This document shows, piece by piece, positions 46,413-54,376 of a DNA stretch of 64,000 nt. Positions within the stretch are counted from its first letter, which is position 1, and each line of letters opens with the position of its first letter. Both the position numbers and the translations under genes were made by a program. The notes below the pieces were generated by a model. It was not told the origin of the DNA. It searched no databases and saw nothing but the letters and a program-made list of their open reading frames with translations. This DNA is from Roseovarius mucosus DSM 17069 (GTDB lineage: Bacteria; Pseudomonadota; Alphaproteobacteria; Rhodobacterales; Rhodobacteraceae): positions 1-64,000 of the forward strand of contig NZ_KN293978.2 in the NCBI RefSeq assembly GCF_000768555.3. The letters run 5' to 3'.

Positions 46413-48059
46413 ATGAGACTGACCATAAAAGCGAAACTGGTCGCGACATTCCTTTTGGTTTTGGGGCTGACTGGATTTGCCATGTTTCTTGCCCTCAAGG
46501 ATTTGGCGGAGTTCAACCGCAACCTGGACATTATCTCGAACGAGGCGGGGGAGCGGGTGCATTTGTCGGAAAGCCTGATCTCGGCGCAAACCCGATCTCA
46601 ACGCGATACCCTTAGTTATCTCCTTGCCGAGAACTTTGCGACCAAACGCGAGGTCAAGGCAAGTATCGAAGAAAACCTGAATGGCAAAAAGGCCTTGTTT
46701 GATCGCCTCGCGTCCATTGCCAGTGCAGAAGCGCAGCCTCTCTTGGAGGAATATAGCCGGATTGAGCAAGAGCTTATGGCTGTCAATGCCAAGGCCATGT
46801 CCATGAAAGATATGCGGCAACAGCGTCAGGCGTTTCGTTACCTTCAGGCCGAAGGAGAGGAGTCGGCGCTCGCGATGCGTGAGATATTGCGTCGGATCGT
46901 CGAGCTCAACGAGGCCACGATGACCAAAATGATCGCGGAGTCCGCTGCACAATACGCCAGCTCACGCAATGTGCTTCTGGTTCTGATGTCGGCGGCCATC
47001 GTGATCGGTGTCACTGCTGCCTCTTGGGTCACGTTCTCGATCTCCAAGGGTCTGGGCAGAGCCATCGCCATCACCGGGCGGGTCGCCGCAGGCGATCTGA
47101 CGCGAACTGCCACCATCCGCAGCAATGACGAAATCAGCGATCTCTTGCAGTCGGTCAATGCGATGGTTCTCAAACTGCGCAATGTCGTGGGGGATGTTAC
47201 GTCCGCTGTCCGCAACGTGGCCTCAGGCAGTCAGCAAATGGCCGCCACATCCGAGGAATTGTCGCAAGGGGCCACCGAACAGGCGTCGTCCACCGAAGAG
47301 GCGTCGGCCTCGATGGAACAGATGTCCGCCAATATCAAGCAAAGCGCCGAGAACGCCGCCGAGACCGAGCGTATGGCCATCAAATCCGCAAAAGATGCCC
47401 GTGAGAGCGGCAAGGCCGTGGCCGAAGCAGTGACCTCGATGCAGGAAATCGCCAGCCGGATCATGGTGGTGCAGGAAATCGCGCGTCAAACCGACCTTCT
47501 GGCGCTCAACGCGGCGGTCGAGGCCGCGCGCGCGGGCGAACATGGGCGTGGTTTCGCGGTTGTCGCGGCAGAGGTGCGCAAACTGGCCGAACGCAGCCAG
47601 ACGGCGGCGGCAGAGATCTCTGCCCTGTCGGCCACCACGGCTCGGACGGCAGAAAACGCAGGGGCAATGCTCCAGGGTCTTGTGCCCGACATCGAACGCA
47701 CATCGGCCCTCGTCACCGAAATCTCGACGGCTTCGCAGGAACTGTCGTCCGGTGCCACGCAAGTCAATCTGGCGATTCAGCAACTCGATAAGGTCACGCA
47801 AGAGAACACCTCTGCCGCCGAAGAACTTTCGGCCACAGCCGAGGAACTCTCGAGCCAGTCCGAGCAGTTGCAGGATGCGGTGTCCTATTTTGTCCTGTCA
47901 AACGACGCCGTCGCGCAGCCGCAGGAAAAATCCAGCCCAGCCCGCACAACCAAAGCTACTCTTTTCAGAACCACACGGAACCCCGGTGGCTTTTCTTTCA
48001 ATCCCGGTGCGAACAAAGATGATCTCGATCATGGTTTTGCATCGCGCGACGCAGCGTGA
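46413..48059 (+). CDS. Methyl-accepting chemotaxis protein inside the che operon
   Basis: The 548-residue receptor resembles the minus-strand receptor at 41072: N-terminal helix (about 8-28), four-helix-bundle sensor (about 30-185), second helix (about 187-210), HAMP, and a signalling domain with the conserved tip [23 protein letters not shown] 46413 has AAGGGA upstream and starts MRLTIKAKL. Being within the operon, it is likely the main partner of this CheA/CheW. The C-terminal tail is Arg/Lys-rich and has no CheR-binding pentapeptide. Confidence 0.94.
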   Translation: MRLTIKAKLVATFLLVLGLTGFAMFLALKDLAEFNRNLDIISNEAGERVHLSESLISAQTRSQRDTLSYLLAENFATKREVKASIEENLNGKKALFDRLASIASAEAQPLLEEYSRIEQELMAVNAKAMSMKDMRQQRQAFRYLQAEGEESALAMREILRRIVELNEATMTKMIAESAAQYASSRNVLLVLMSAAIVIGVTAASWVTFSISKGLGRAIAITGRVAAGDLTRTATIRSNDEISDLLQSVNAMVLKLRNVVGDVTSAVRNVASGSQQMAATSEELSQGATEQASSTEEASASMEQMSANIKQSAENAAETERMAIKSAKDARESGKAVAEAVTSMQEIASRIMVVQEIARQTDLLALNAAVEAARAGEHGRGFAVVAAEVRKLAERSQTAAAEISALSATTARTAENAGAMLQGLVPDIERTSALVTEISTASQELSSGATQVNLAIQQLDKVTQENTSAAEELSATAEELSSQSEQLQDAVSYFVLSNDAVAQPQEKSSPARTTKATLFRTTRNPGGFSFNPGANKDDLDHGFASRDAA

Positions 48060-48069
48060 GGATAGAACC

Positions 48070-48582
48070 ATGAACGAGAATACCCAAGTCGTCACCTTTC
48101 AATCGAGCGGCTCGCTCTTCGCTGTGCCCGTGAACCGGGTACAGCAGATCCTGGATACTCAGCCGATTGCAGCGCTGCCCAACAGCCCTGCCGAACTTCT
48201 GGGGCTCATCGACGTGCGCGGCGAGAGCATCGCCGTTACCGACCTCTCCGAGCTTTTGTCGCGTGGGCCGACCAAGGACACCTCCGAGACCCGCATTCTC
48301 ATCCTGAGCCTGATGAACGGCCAGCAGAGGTCAACCGTAGGTCTGAAAACCGAACGCGTGATCGAGGTGACGGAACTTGATGAGGGCGCGATCAAATCCC
48401 CCGCCGACGCAGGGATCACCACATGGGATGAAAGTGTGCTGACCGGTATTGGTCGTCGCAACGGGGATTTCGTCTGTATTCTCGACCTCGAAAAGCTGTT
48501 TGGCGAGGGGGCGCGGCGCAAGACGACTGAATTCGCATCTCAACGCGCCACCGAAACTTCAGAAGGGTTCGCCCTGACATGA
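48070..48582 (+). CDS. cheW: Chemotaxis adaptor CheW (2)
   Basis: The 170-residue CheW-domain protein starts at ATG 48070, 10 bp after the receptor stop; a longer in-frame ORF runs through the receptor gene and is spurious. GLIDVRGESIAVTDL is the conserved core. It overlaps cheR by 4 bp. The two CheW proteins are clearly different in sequence. Confidence 0.93.
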   Translation: MNENTQVVTFQSSGSLFAVPVNRVQQILDTQPIAALPNSPAELLGLIDVRGESIAVTDLSELLSRGPTKDTSETRILILSLMNGQQRSTVGLKTERVIEVTELDEGAIKSPADAGITTWDESVLTGIGRRNGDFVCILDLEKLFGEGARRKTTEFASQRATETSEGFALT

Positions 48583-49421
48583 GCCTGTCTCGCGCCAAAT
48601 CCTATCACGACCACTTTGCAGAGGTGATTTCCCGCGAAACCGGGATCAAATTGCCCTCTGGCAAGAAGGTGATGATCGAAAGCCGCCTGCGCCGCCGGGT
48701 GCAGACCCTCGGCTTTAGCTCGATTGAAGACTATTACCGTCACCTCTTTGAGGACGGCGGATTTGGCGCGGAACGTGATGATGTCATTGATCTTATCACG
48801 ACCAACAAAACCGATTTCTTCCGGGAACCGGCCCATTTCCGCTGTCTCATGAATGAAATGCTGCCACAGATTCTGCGGCGCAAGCAGCGGCTCAACAAAC
48901 CTGTCGATGTTAAGTTCTGGAGTGCGGCCTGTTCGGATGGGTCCGAGGCCTATACGGCGGCAATGCTCATGGAAGAGGCCGTGCGCAACGGCGCAGAGTT
49001 TCAATACGCCATCCTCGGTACGGATATTTCCACCCGCATGGTCGATGCCGCCAAGCGCGCGATTTACGCGGCTGACGCCCTTGATCCGGTCCCGTCTGCC
49101 CTGCGCGCGCGGTATACCATGCCGGGGCAGTCCGAAGATATGCGCGGGATGGCACGGATCGTGCCAGCCCTGAGAAGCAAGGCAAACTTCACGTATCTCA
49201 ACCTGATGGATGAAAGCTACCCGGTGGATCAGGATGTAGACATCATTTTCCTGCGCAACGTGCTCATCTACTTTGAGCCCGAGGATCAGGCCAATGTCAT
49301 CGCGCGCCTTGCCCGTCACCTGACACCAAAGGGGTATCTGGTGGTTGGACATTCCGAATCCATGACCGTGAAACAACCCAATCTCAAACAGCTTGCCACG
49401 GCTGTGTTCCAAAAAGAGTAG
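48579..49421 (+). CDS. cheR: Chemotaxis methyltransferase CheR
   Basis: CheR methylates glutamates of receptors using SAM. The 280-residue protein has the all-helical N-terminal domain and the SAM-binding motif FWSAACSDGSEAYTAAM (about 111), with the later IFLRNVLIYF motif. It overlaps cheW by 4 bp and is followed by cheB after 6 bp. Confidence 0.96.
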   Translation: MSLSRAKSYHDHFAEVISRETGIKLPSGKKVMIESRLRRRVQTLGFSSIEDYYRHLFEDGGFGAERDDVIDLITTNKTDFFREPAHFRCLMNEMLPQILRRKQRLNKPVDVKFWSAACSDGSEAYTAAMLMEEAVRNGAEFQYAILGTDISTRMVDAAKRAIYAADALDPVPSALRARYTMPGQSEDMRGMARIVPALRSKANFTYLNLMDESYPVDQDVDIIFLRNVLIYFEPEDQANVIARLARHLTPKGYLVVGHSESMTVKQPNLKQLATAVFQKE

Positions 49422-49427
49422 ACCGCG

Positions 49428-50534
49428 ATGCTGGACAGTGCCTGCAAACCTCAGATTTCAGTCTTGATCGTGGACGATTCAGCCTCGGCGCGGGCCATGT
49501 TGATGCGGATTGTGGAAACCGATCCGACCCTGAAACTGTTCGGAACGGCGGCGGATGCGTTTATTGCCGTGTCGAAAATGCAATCTGGGCTTCCCGATGT
49601 CATGCTGCTCGACATGGAGTTGCCGCGCATGTCCGGGCTTGATTTTCTCCGCAAGATCATGGCGCAGCGCCCCATTCCGGTGGTGATCTGTTCCAGCCAT
49701 GCCGAAGCCGGATCAGATCTTGCACTGACGGCCCTTGCCAGTGGCGCAGTCGAGGTTGTCTCAAAGCCGACACCGAGGACCGATGCCGATTTTCAGGAAT
49801 CCGCCATCGCCATTTGTGATGCCATTCATGCCGCCGCCGAGTCCGGGCACAAAAGCGCACGCAGGGTCGCGCCCCCGCGTGAGACCGGCACCAAGCTCTT
49901 GGCGGATGCCTTGATTCCGCCTGCGCGGCCCAAGAACATCGCCCACACCACGCCGATCGTCTGTATCGGCGCCTCTACCGGCGGCACAGAGGCGATCCGC
50001 TCGGTTCTGGAGGAGCTGCCGGTGACATGCCCCCCCGTCGTCATCGTGCAGCATATGCCAGCGGGGTTCACAAATGCCTTCGCGCGCCGCCTGAACGGGC
50101 TGTGCCGGGTCAATGTCAAAGAGGCGGCTGATGGCGATCTGTGCAATCCCGGAGAGGTTCTGATCGCGCCGGGTAATTTTCACATGATGCTCGTCCGGCA
50201 GGGGCGCAGCTATGGCGTCAAGATCGTGGACGGTCCCTATATCTGTCGGCACCGTCCCTCGGTTGATATCCTGTTTCGCTCTGCCGCACAGTCCGCAGGG
50301 CAAAATGCACTTGGGATCATCCTCACGGGCATGGGCGACGACGGCGCGCGCTCGTTGCGCGAAATGCGCGAAGCGGGGGCCACGACCCTTGCCCAGAACG
50401 AAGAGACCTGCGTCGTCTTTGGCATGCCGCGCGAGGCGATCCGCATGGGGGCTGCCACGCGCGTTGTTTCTCTCTCCGAGGTTCCGGGCGCAATCGCGGC
50501 CTTTGCCAATTCCCATCAGCTCCGCGCGAGGTAG
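49428..50534 (+). CDS. cheB: Chemotaxis methylesterase CheB
   Basis: The 368-residue protein has a receiver domain (Asp16/Asp17, phosphorylated Asp62 in LLDMELPRM) and a methylesterase domain with the Ser in CIGASTGGTEAI (about 182), His in VIVQHMPAGF and Asp in TGMGDDGARS. It removes methyl groups and may deamidate receptors. No cheD is visible. Confidence 0.96.
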   Translation: MLDSACKPQISVLIVDDSASARAMLMRIVETDPTLKLFGTAADAFIAVSKMQSGLPDVMLLDMELPRMSGLDFLRKIMAQRPIPVVICSSHAEAGSDLALTALASGAVEVVSKPTPRTDADFQESAIAICDAIHAAAESGHKSARRVAPPRETGTKLLADALIPPARPKNIAHTTPIVCIGASTGGTEAIRSVLEELPVTCPPVVIVQHMPAGFTNAFARRLNGLCRVNVKEAADGDLCNPGEVLIAPGNFHMMLVRQGRSYGVKIVDGPYICRHRPSVDILFRSAAQSAGQNALGIILTGMGDDGARSLREMREAGATTLAQNEETCVVFGMPREAIRMGAATRVVSLSEVPGAIAAFANSHQLRAR

Positions 50535-50539
50535 ACCCG

Positions 50540-52252
50540 ATGCATCCTACCCTGCGAACCCTTTTGTCCAACGCCTATATCGACAGCCTGAACAAGGCGA
50601 CGGGCACAATCGAGACGATCTTTCTGCGGGCCGGGCAGGGGCTTGGAACGAGCGTGGAAGACCTCATGCAACTGCGCACGGTGCTTGCCCGGCTTAGCGT
50701 GGTTTTGGGCCCGGAAGAGACCCAGACGCTCCGGATGTTGTGCCTGCACTCTGTCGAGCACAGTGCGGAAATCAGCGAAGATGTACAGACCTTCGTCCAG
50801 ATGGCCGAAGCGCTGCGTGCGGGTATCCGTAAAATCCAGAGCAATGTCAGCCATCTGTCTGTGGTCATTCGCACCATGTCTGCCTCTGCCCCTATTTCGC
50901 GGATATTGGGGAAATCTCTCACACGGCAGGAAGCCAAGATCGATGAATTCTCTATCGAGCTGGCTCGCATTGCAGCCTCGGCCGACGAGCAACTCAAAGC
51001 GTTGCAAGCTCATATAGAGATCATCGAAGTCGAGATGGCGGATCTTGACATGATCTCTTTGAACCTCTCGCGGGACATGACCGATAGGGTCACGCCAGCG
51101 CTGGAGGGGCTCGAGGCGCAGATCCATGAAATTCAACAGGACCGGGATGAATTGGCGGCTGGCAATGCGGTGATCGAAGCCGGCATGCGGGACATCTTTG
51201 CCGAAATCTCCGCCATCGTCGGGGAACTTCAAACAGGCGATTCTGTCCGGCAACGGCTGGAGCATGTCGAGGTGATAGCGCGCGCCTCTCTCGATGCCGC
51301 TCTTGCCCAAGAGCGGCCAGAGGCTAGCGACGGGCTGAGCTATCTGGCGATTTGTCAAGCCGAGGCAAGTCGGGATGAAATCGCGCGCGATGTCGCCTCC
51401 GTTCTCAAACGCCTTGGCGGTATTCGTCGCAAATCCGAACAAGTGCTCGGGGCTGCGGAACAGGTCTATCTTGATCCCAATGACACTCAGAGAAAGCGGG
51501 TTTCGACGATGATTGGCTGTGCCAACCGGCTGTCGAGCGCGCTGCAATCCAGCCAGTCGAATCTGGATGTTCTGCACCGGATTGGCCGAACCACGCAGGA
51601 TCACATCGGATCGATTCAGACAATCGCCGCGGAAATGGGCTTGCTTGATCATCATATCCGGATGCTTGGTCTCAATACATTCATCGTCTGTTGCAACATG
51701 GGGTCAGAGGCGGGCGCGCTTCAGGAACTCTCACGTCAGGTCTTGTCCCTGACCAAGATCTCCAACGAAATTTTTGACCAGATCGCCACCACAACACGTA
51801 CTCTTGCCGCCACGACCATGCCCGATGTTTCACAAGCGGATGATATGATGTCCCGCACCGTTGGGTTTGCGCAGGATATTTCTGACCGGTTGAAGGCTAC
51901 GGATCAGGCGGTCCTTGCGACCAAACAGGGCTGTGCCATCAAGGGTGACGCGCTCAAGATTGCGCTCCACGCAAGTGAGACATCGCTGGCGTCGCTGGTC
52001 GCCGCCAAGGTCGAACTCGATACTTTCATTTCGGGTTTCAATGAATTGATTTCAAATGAGAATGTTGGGCGTGAACTGTATGATGTGCTGCCCTCAGAAC
52101 AGGATCGTTTGGCCAAGCTCTATGCGATTTATACGATGGATGCCGAGCGTCTGATCCACGACAGAATTTTCGTGGGGGCGGAGGCACCTCTTGCCCTGCC
52201 CGAGAATCCCGCCCAGTCTGCCGGAGACGAACTGGCGGATATATTCTTTTGA
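50540..52252 (+). CDS. MCP-like soluble coiled-coil protein of the che operon, function unknown
   Basis: The 570-residue protein has no signal peptide and no clear membrane helices; it is almost wholly helical with coiled-coil character. The segment from about residue 375, IRMLGLNTFIVCCNMGSEAG, looks like the hairpin tip of receptors (compare [19 protein letters not shown]) but the charged, CheA-contacting residues are replaced. It follows cheB by 5 bp and ends the operon before a terminator. It may act as an internal receptor, a scaffold, or a competitor of the signalling array. The start is ATG 50540. Confidence 0.65.
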   Translation: MHPTLRTLLSNAYIDSLNKATGTIETIFLRAGQGLGTSVEDLMQLRTVLARLSVVLGPEETQTLRMLCLHSVEHSAEISEDVQTFVQMAEALRAGIRKIQSNVSHLSVVIRTMSASAPISRILGKSLTRQEAKIDEFSIELARIAASADEQLKALQAHIEIIEVEMADLDMISLNLSRDMTDRVTPALEGLEAQIHEIQQDRDELAAGNAVIEAGMRDIFAEISAIVGELQTGDSVRQRLEHVEVIARASLDAALAQERPEASDGLSYLAICQAEASRDEIARDVASVLKRLGGIRRKSEQVLGAAEQVYLDPNDTQRKRVSTMIGCANRLSSALQSSQSNLDVLHRIGRTTQDHIGSIQTIAAEMGLLDHHIRMLGLNTFIVCCNMGSEAGALQELSRQVLSLTKISNEIFDQIATTTRTLAATTMPDVSQADDMMSRTVGFAQDISDRLKATDQAVLATKQGCAIKGDALKIALHASETSLASLVAAKVELDTFISGFNELISNENVGRELYDVLPSEQDRLAKLYAIYTMDAERLIHDRIFVGAEAPLALPENPAQSAGDELADIFF

Positions 52253-52283
52253 GGGCGATGGAACGCGTGCTGCCTGAAAAGGT

Positions 52284-52345
52284 GTTAGAGCGTATTTTTT
52301 TGCGTGCTCGAGGCGCTCAAAACCGGTTCCCGCTTTCGCGTAGTA
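52284..52345. repeat. REP-like intergenic repeat fragment
   Basis: GTTAGAGCG at 52284 and AAAACCGGTTCCCGCTTTCG at 52319-52338 recall the TTAGAGC...AAACCGGTTCCCACTTT repeat scattered in alphaproteobacterial genomes. It lies between the che operon stop and the terminator at 52385. Only one copy is seen in the window. Confidence 0.35.
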
Positions 52346-52384
52346 TGCGCGAGCGTGCCGTCCTGTGTTTCCGTAAAACGCCAA

Positions 52385-52421
52385 AACGCGCGCAGACAAT
52401 GGATGCGCGCGTTCTTGTTTT
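52385..52421 (+). terminator. Intrinsic terminator of the che operon
   Basis: A perfect 10-bp stem AACGCGCGCA/TGCGCGCGTT (52385-52394, 52404-52413) is followed by CTTGTTTT. It ends the plus-strand operon and separates it from the convergent mttB homologue. Confidence 0.85.
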
Positions 52422-52446
52422 AAATCAAATACCTACATAGCAAAGC

Positions 52447-53985
52447 TTATGCAGGCAGGTGGATCTTGAACCGTGCGCGAATGGCCGTATCTGTGATCGG
52501 GTCAAACCGCGCCGCCGCCCGTTCCGACAGGATCTTCATTTTCTTTTCCGTGGCCTTGGCGATCAGGTCGGGTTTTCCCAACTCGTCCCATTCCTTGGGC
52601 GAAGAACGATTGGCGATGCAGGGATAGAGGTAATCCGTCTGCATCCGTCCCAGTGTCTGTTCCGCGCCGAGGTAATGGCCGGGGCCGCCGATGCAAGTGG
52701 CGCGGATGACCTCAAGGCTGAGCGTGTCCTCATCCACCTCGATGCCACGTGTGCAGCGCAGGGCCTGACCGATGAGGTCATCCCCCAGGATCAGCGATTC
52801 AAGGCAGAAGCCCAGCAATGAGGCATGCATGCCCGCCGCCTCATAGACCATGTTCAGCCCCGAGAGACCCGCCATCACGTTCGACGTCGCCTGTTCCCAG
52901 CCCGCCTGCATGTCGGGAAGCTTCGCATCCGCAATGCCCGCGGCCGCCCCACCGGGCAGGCCGTAATACTTGTGCATCTGTGCGCAGCCCGCGGTCAGCA
53001 GCGCCTGTTCGCCCGAGCCGCCCGACATGGCCCCGGTGCGCAGGTCGCTGACGAACGGCCAGGTGCCGAAGATCGCGGGGAACCCCGGCTTGACCGCGTT
53101 GACATAAACAAGCCCCGCCAGGCATTCTGCCGTTGCCTGCACGATGGCCCCCGCGATGGGGGCAGGGGCCGTGGCCCCGGCCTGACCGGCCGACAGAAGC
53201 AGAACGGGCATGCCCGCGCGGATGCATTCCTCCATGACCAGACAGGATTCGGTGGCGAATTTCATCGGCGGCACGACAAAACAATTGGAATTGCTGACGA
53301 ACGGCCGCTCACGCCACTTATCCTCGCCGCCCGCGATGAGATGCAGCATCTCGATCGCATCGGCAACGAATCCCGGCTCGGTAAAGGAGGTGCCCACGTG
53401 TTTCGTGGTCCCCGAACAGCAGGCATAGAGCGTGTTGAGGTCCATCTCGCGATTGTCGACGATGTCGCGGCAGACCATCGGGCGCTGCACGAAATGGATG
53501 TTGTCGAGTTGATCCGCAATGCGAGCCGCGTCATGCAGGTCCTGCACCGTGCTCTCGCGATAGCTGCGGGTGTGGACATCGACCACATGCACCGCCGCGC
53601 CTGCCGTGCCGTAATGCACGCGATTGCCCTGCAAGAGCATGTCGTGGCGCGGGTCCCGGCCAAAGAGCGTGATCTCGCGGTTGGCCTTGGCGATGGTGTC
53701 CTCGATCAACGCGCGCGGAAAACGGATCCGCCCGTCAGAGCCGAGGATCGCGCCAGCCCCCGTCAGATAGGCCACGCCCGAAGGGGGCGCATCGGCAAGG
53801 CCGATTTGTTCCAGCGCATCGAGCACGGCATGGTGGATGCGGTCCATCTGCGATTGGGTCAGCGGGCGATAGGTGCCGCCCTCTTGCCCTGGATGCACGG
53901 GGCGCAGATTGGCAGCAAGCGGGTTGGAGCGGGCCTCGCGGCGAGCAGCGCGTCCACCGGCGCGGCGCGTAATCGTCTCGGTCAT
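52447..53985 (-). CDS. MttB-family trimethylamine/glycine-betaine methyltransferase homologue (non-pyrrolysine)
   Basis: The 512-residue protein belongs to COG5598. It has no in-frame stop that could encode pyrrolysine, so it falls in the large non-Pyl group, members of which demethylate glycine betaine or other quaternary amines (for example MtgB). The TIM-barrel core runs through GTAGAAVHVVDVHT and the segment from VFxSNSNCFV to GLSGLNMVYEAAGM. A corrinoid protein gene and a methyltransferase partner would be expected but are not in the window. It is preceded by a small ORF on the same strand and by a palindromic site (54190-54203). Confidence 0.85.
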   Translation of the reverse strand: MTETITRRAGGRAARREARSNPLAANLRPVHPGQEGGTYRPLTQSQMDRIHHAVLDALEQIGLADAPPSGVAYLTGAGAILGSDGRIRFPRALIEDTIAKANREITLFGRDPRHDMLLQGNRVHYGTAGAAVHVVDVHTRSYRESTVQDLHDAARIADQLDNIHFVQRPMVCRDIVDNREMDLNTLYACCSGTTKHVGTSFTEPGFVADAIEMLHLIAGGEDKWRERPFVSNSNCFVVPPMKFATESCLVMEECIRAGMPVLLLSAGQAGATAPAPIAGAIVQATAECLAGLVYVNAVKPGFPAIFGTWPFVSDLRTGAMSGGSGEQALLTAGCAQMHKYYGLPGGAAAGIADAKLPDMQAGWEQATSNVMAGLSGLNMVYEAAGMHASLLGFCLESLILGDDLIGQALRCTRGIEVDEDTLSLEVIRATCIGGPGHYLGAEQTLGRMQTDYLYPCIANRSSPKEWDELGKPDLIAKATEKKMKILSERAAARFDPITDTAIRARFKIHLPA

Positions 53986-54030
53986 GTCTTGGGTTTCCTG
54001 AAGGAATTAAACGGGTTTGTTTGGTTGGGC

Positions 54031-54120
54031 TCAGGTCACCAAAGGACGCCCGCGCGCCGCACGACCCCGTTCCGCACCAATGGTGCGGACAACAAGCGCA
54101 ATTTTGCTGCGTGGGTGCAT
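54031..54120 (-). CDS. Small ORF (29 codons) upstream of the mttB homologue
   Basis: GGAG lies six bases before the ATG (read on the minus strand), and the 29-residue product is strongly basic and Arg-rich (MHPRSKIALVVRTIGAERGR, then RAARGRPLVT). The ORF ends 45 bp before the mttB homologue start. It may be a leader peptide or a tiny protein; conservation must be tested. It is not an obvious domain of any family. Confidence 0.4.
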   Translation of the reverse strand: MHPRSKIALVVRTIGAERGRAARGRPLVT

Positions 54121-54189
54121 GGTGTTCTCCGTCAGATGGGCAGAGAGCATCTGATTCTGCGGTTTCTGTCTGTTCCGAATCCGACGCGT

Positions 54190-54203
54190 GTCGCAAATGC
54201 GAC
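54190..54203. promoter_or_regulatory. 14-bp palindrome in the divergent mttB/cysS gap
   Basis: GTCGCA and TGCGAC flank AA. It lies about 75 bp upstream of the small ORF on the minus strand and about 50 bp upstream of the cysS leader on the plus strand, suitable for a regulator of either gene. The regulator is unknown. Confidence 0.4.
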
Positions 54204-54217
54204 CTCGATCGTCGTGC

Positions 54218-54246
54218 TTGACGGGTGCTGCTCTGGGGGCTAGGAC
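54218..54246 (+). promoter_or_regulatory. Possible promoter of the cysS leader
   Basis: TTGACG (54218-54223), a 17-bp spacer, then TAGGAC (54241-54246). The -10 is weak. If used, transcription would begin within a few bases of the leader ATG at 54253, giving a nearly leaderless message, as in some alphaproteobacterial leader peptides. Confidence 0.35.
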
Positions 54247-54252
54247 AGCGGC

Positions 54253-54294
54253 ATGAGCACCGCACCCTGCATTATCTGCTGCATTATCACCTGA
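54253..54294 (+). CDS. Candidate Cys-rich leader peptide of cysS
   Basis: ATG 54253 opens a 13-codon ORF encoding MSTAPCIICCIIT, with three Cys codons (TGC at 54268, 54277 and 54280). AGGA lies seven bases upstream. A perfect hairpin CCTGAG-TTTT-CTCAGG (54290-54305) overlaps its stop codon, and a further stem GGCGGGC/GCCCGCC (54304-54310 with about 54343-54349) overlaps that hairpin. The gene downstream is cysS (54377), so ribosome stalling at Cys codons could control expression. This is an inference from layout; the ORF could be fortuitous. Confidence 0.45.
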   Translation: MSTAPCIICCIIT

Positions 54295-54305
54295 GTTTTC
54301 TCAGG
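54290..54305 (+). promoter_or_regulatory. Hairpin overlapping the stop of the cysS leader
   Basis: A 6-bp perfect stem CCTGAG/CTCAGG with TTTT loop begins inside the last leader codons. It could be one of two exclusive structures together with the GGCGGGC/GCCCGCC stem that starts at 54304. No classical U-run follows. Confidence 0.45.
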
Positions 54306-54376
54306 CGGGCCGGTCTTGTGTTTCCAAGCGATCACGAAGTTGCTAAGCCCGCCGCGGGACCGCGCGCGAGGACAAG

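Noticed and set aside
47542..48069. 5' extension of the second cheW frame through the receptor gene.
   Set aside because: The extension is the receptor gene in another frame; CheW homology starts at 48070.
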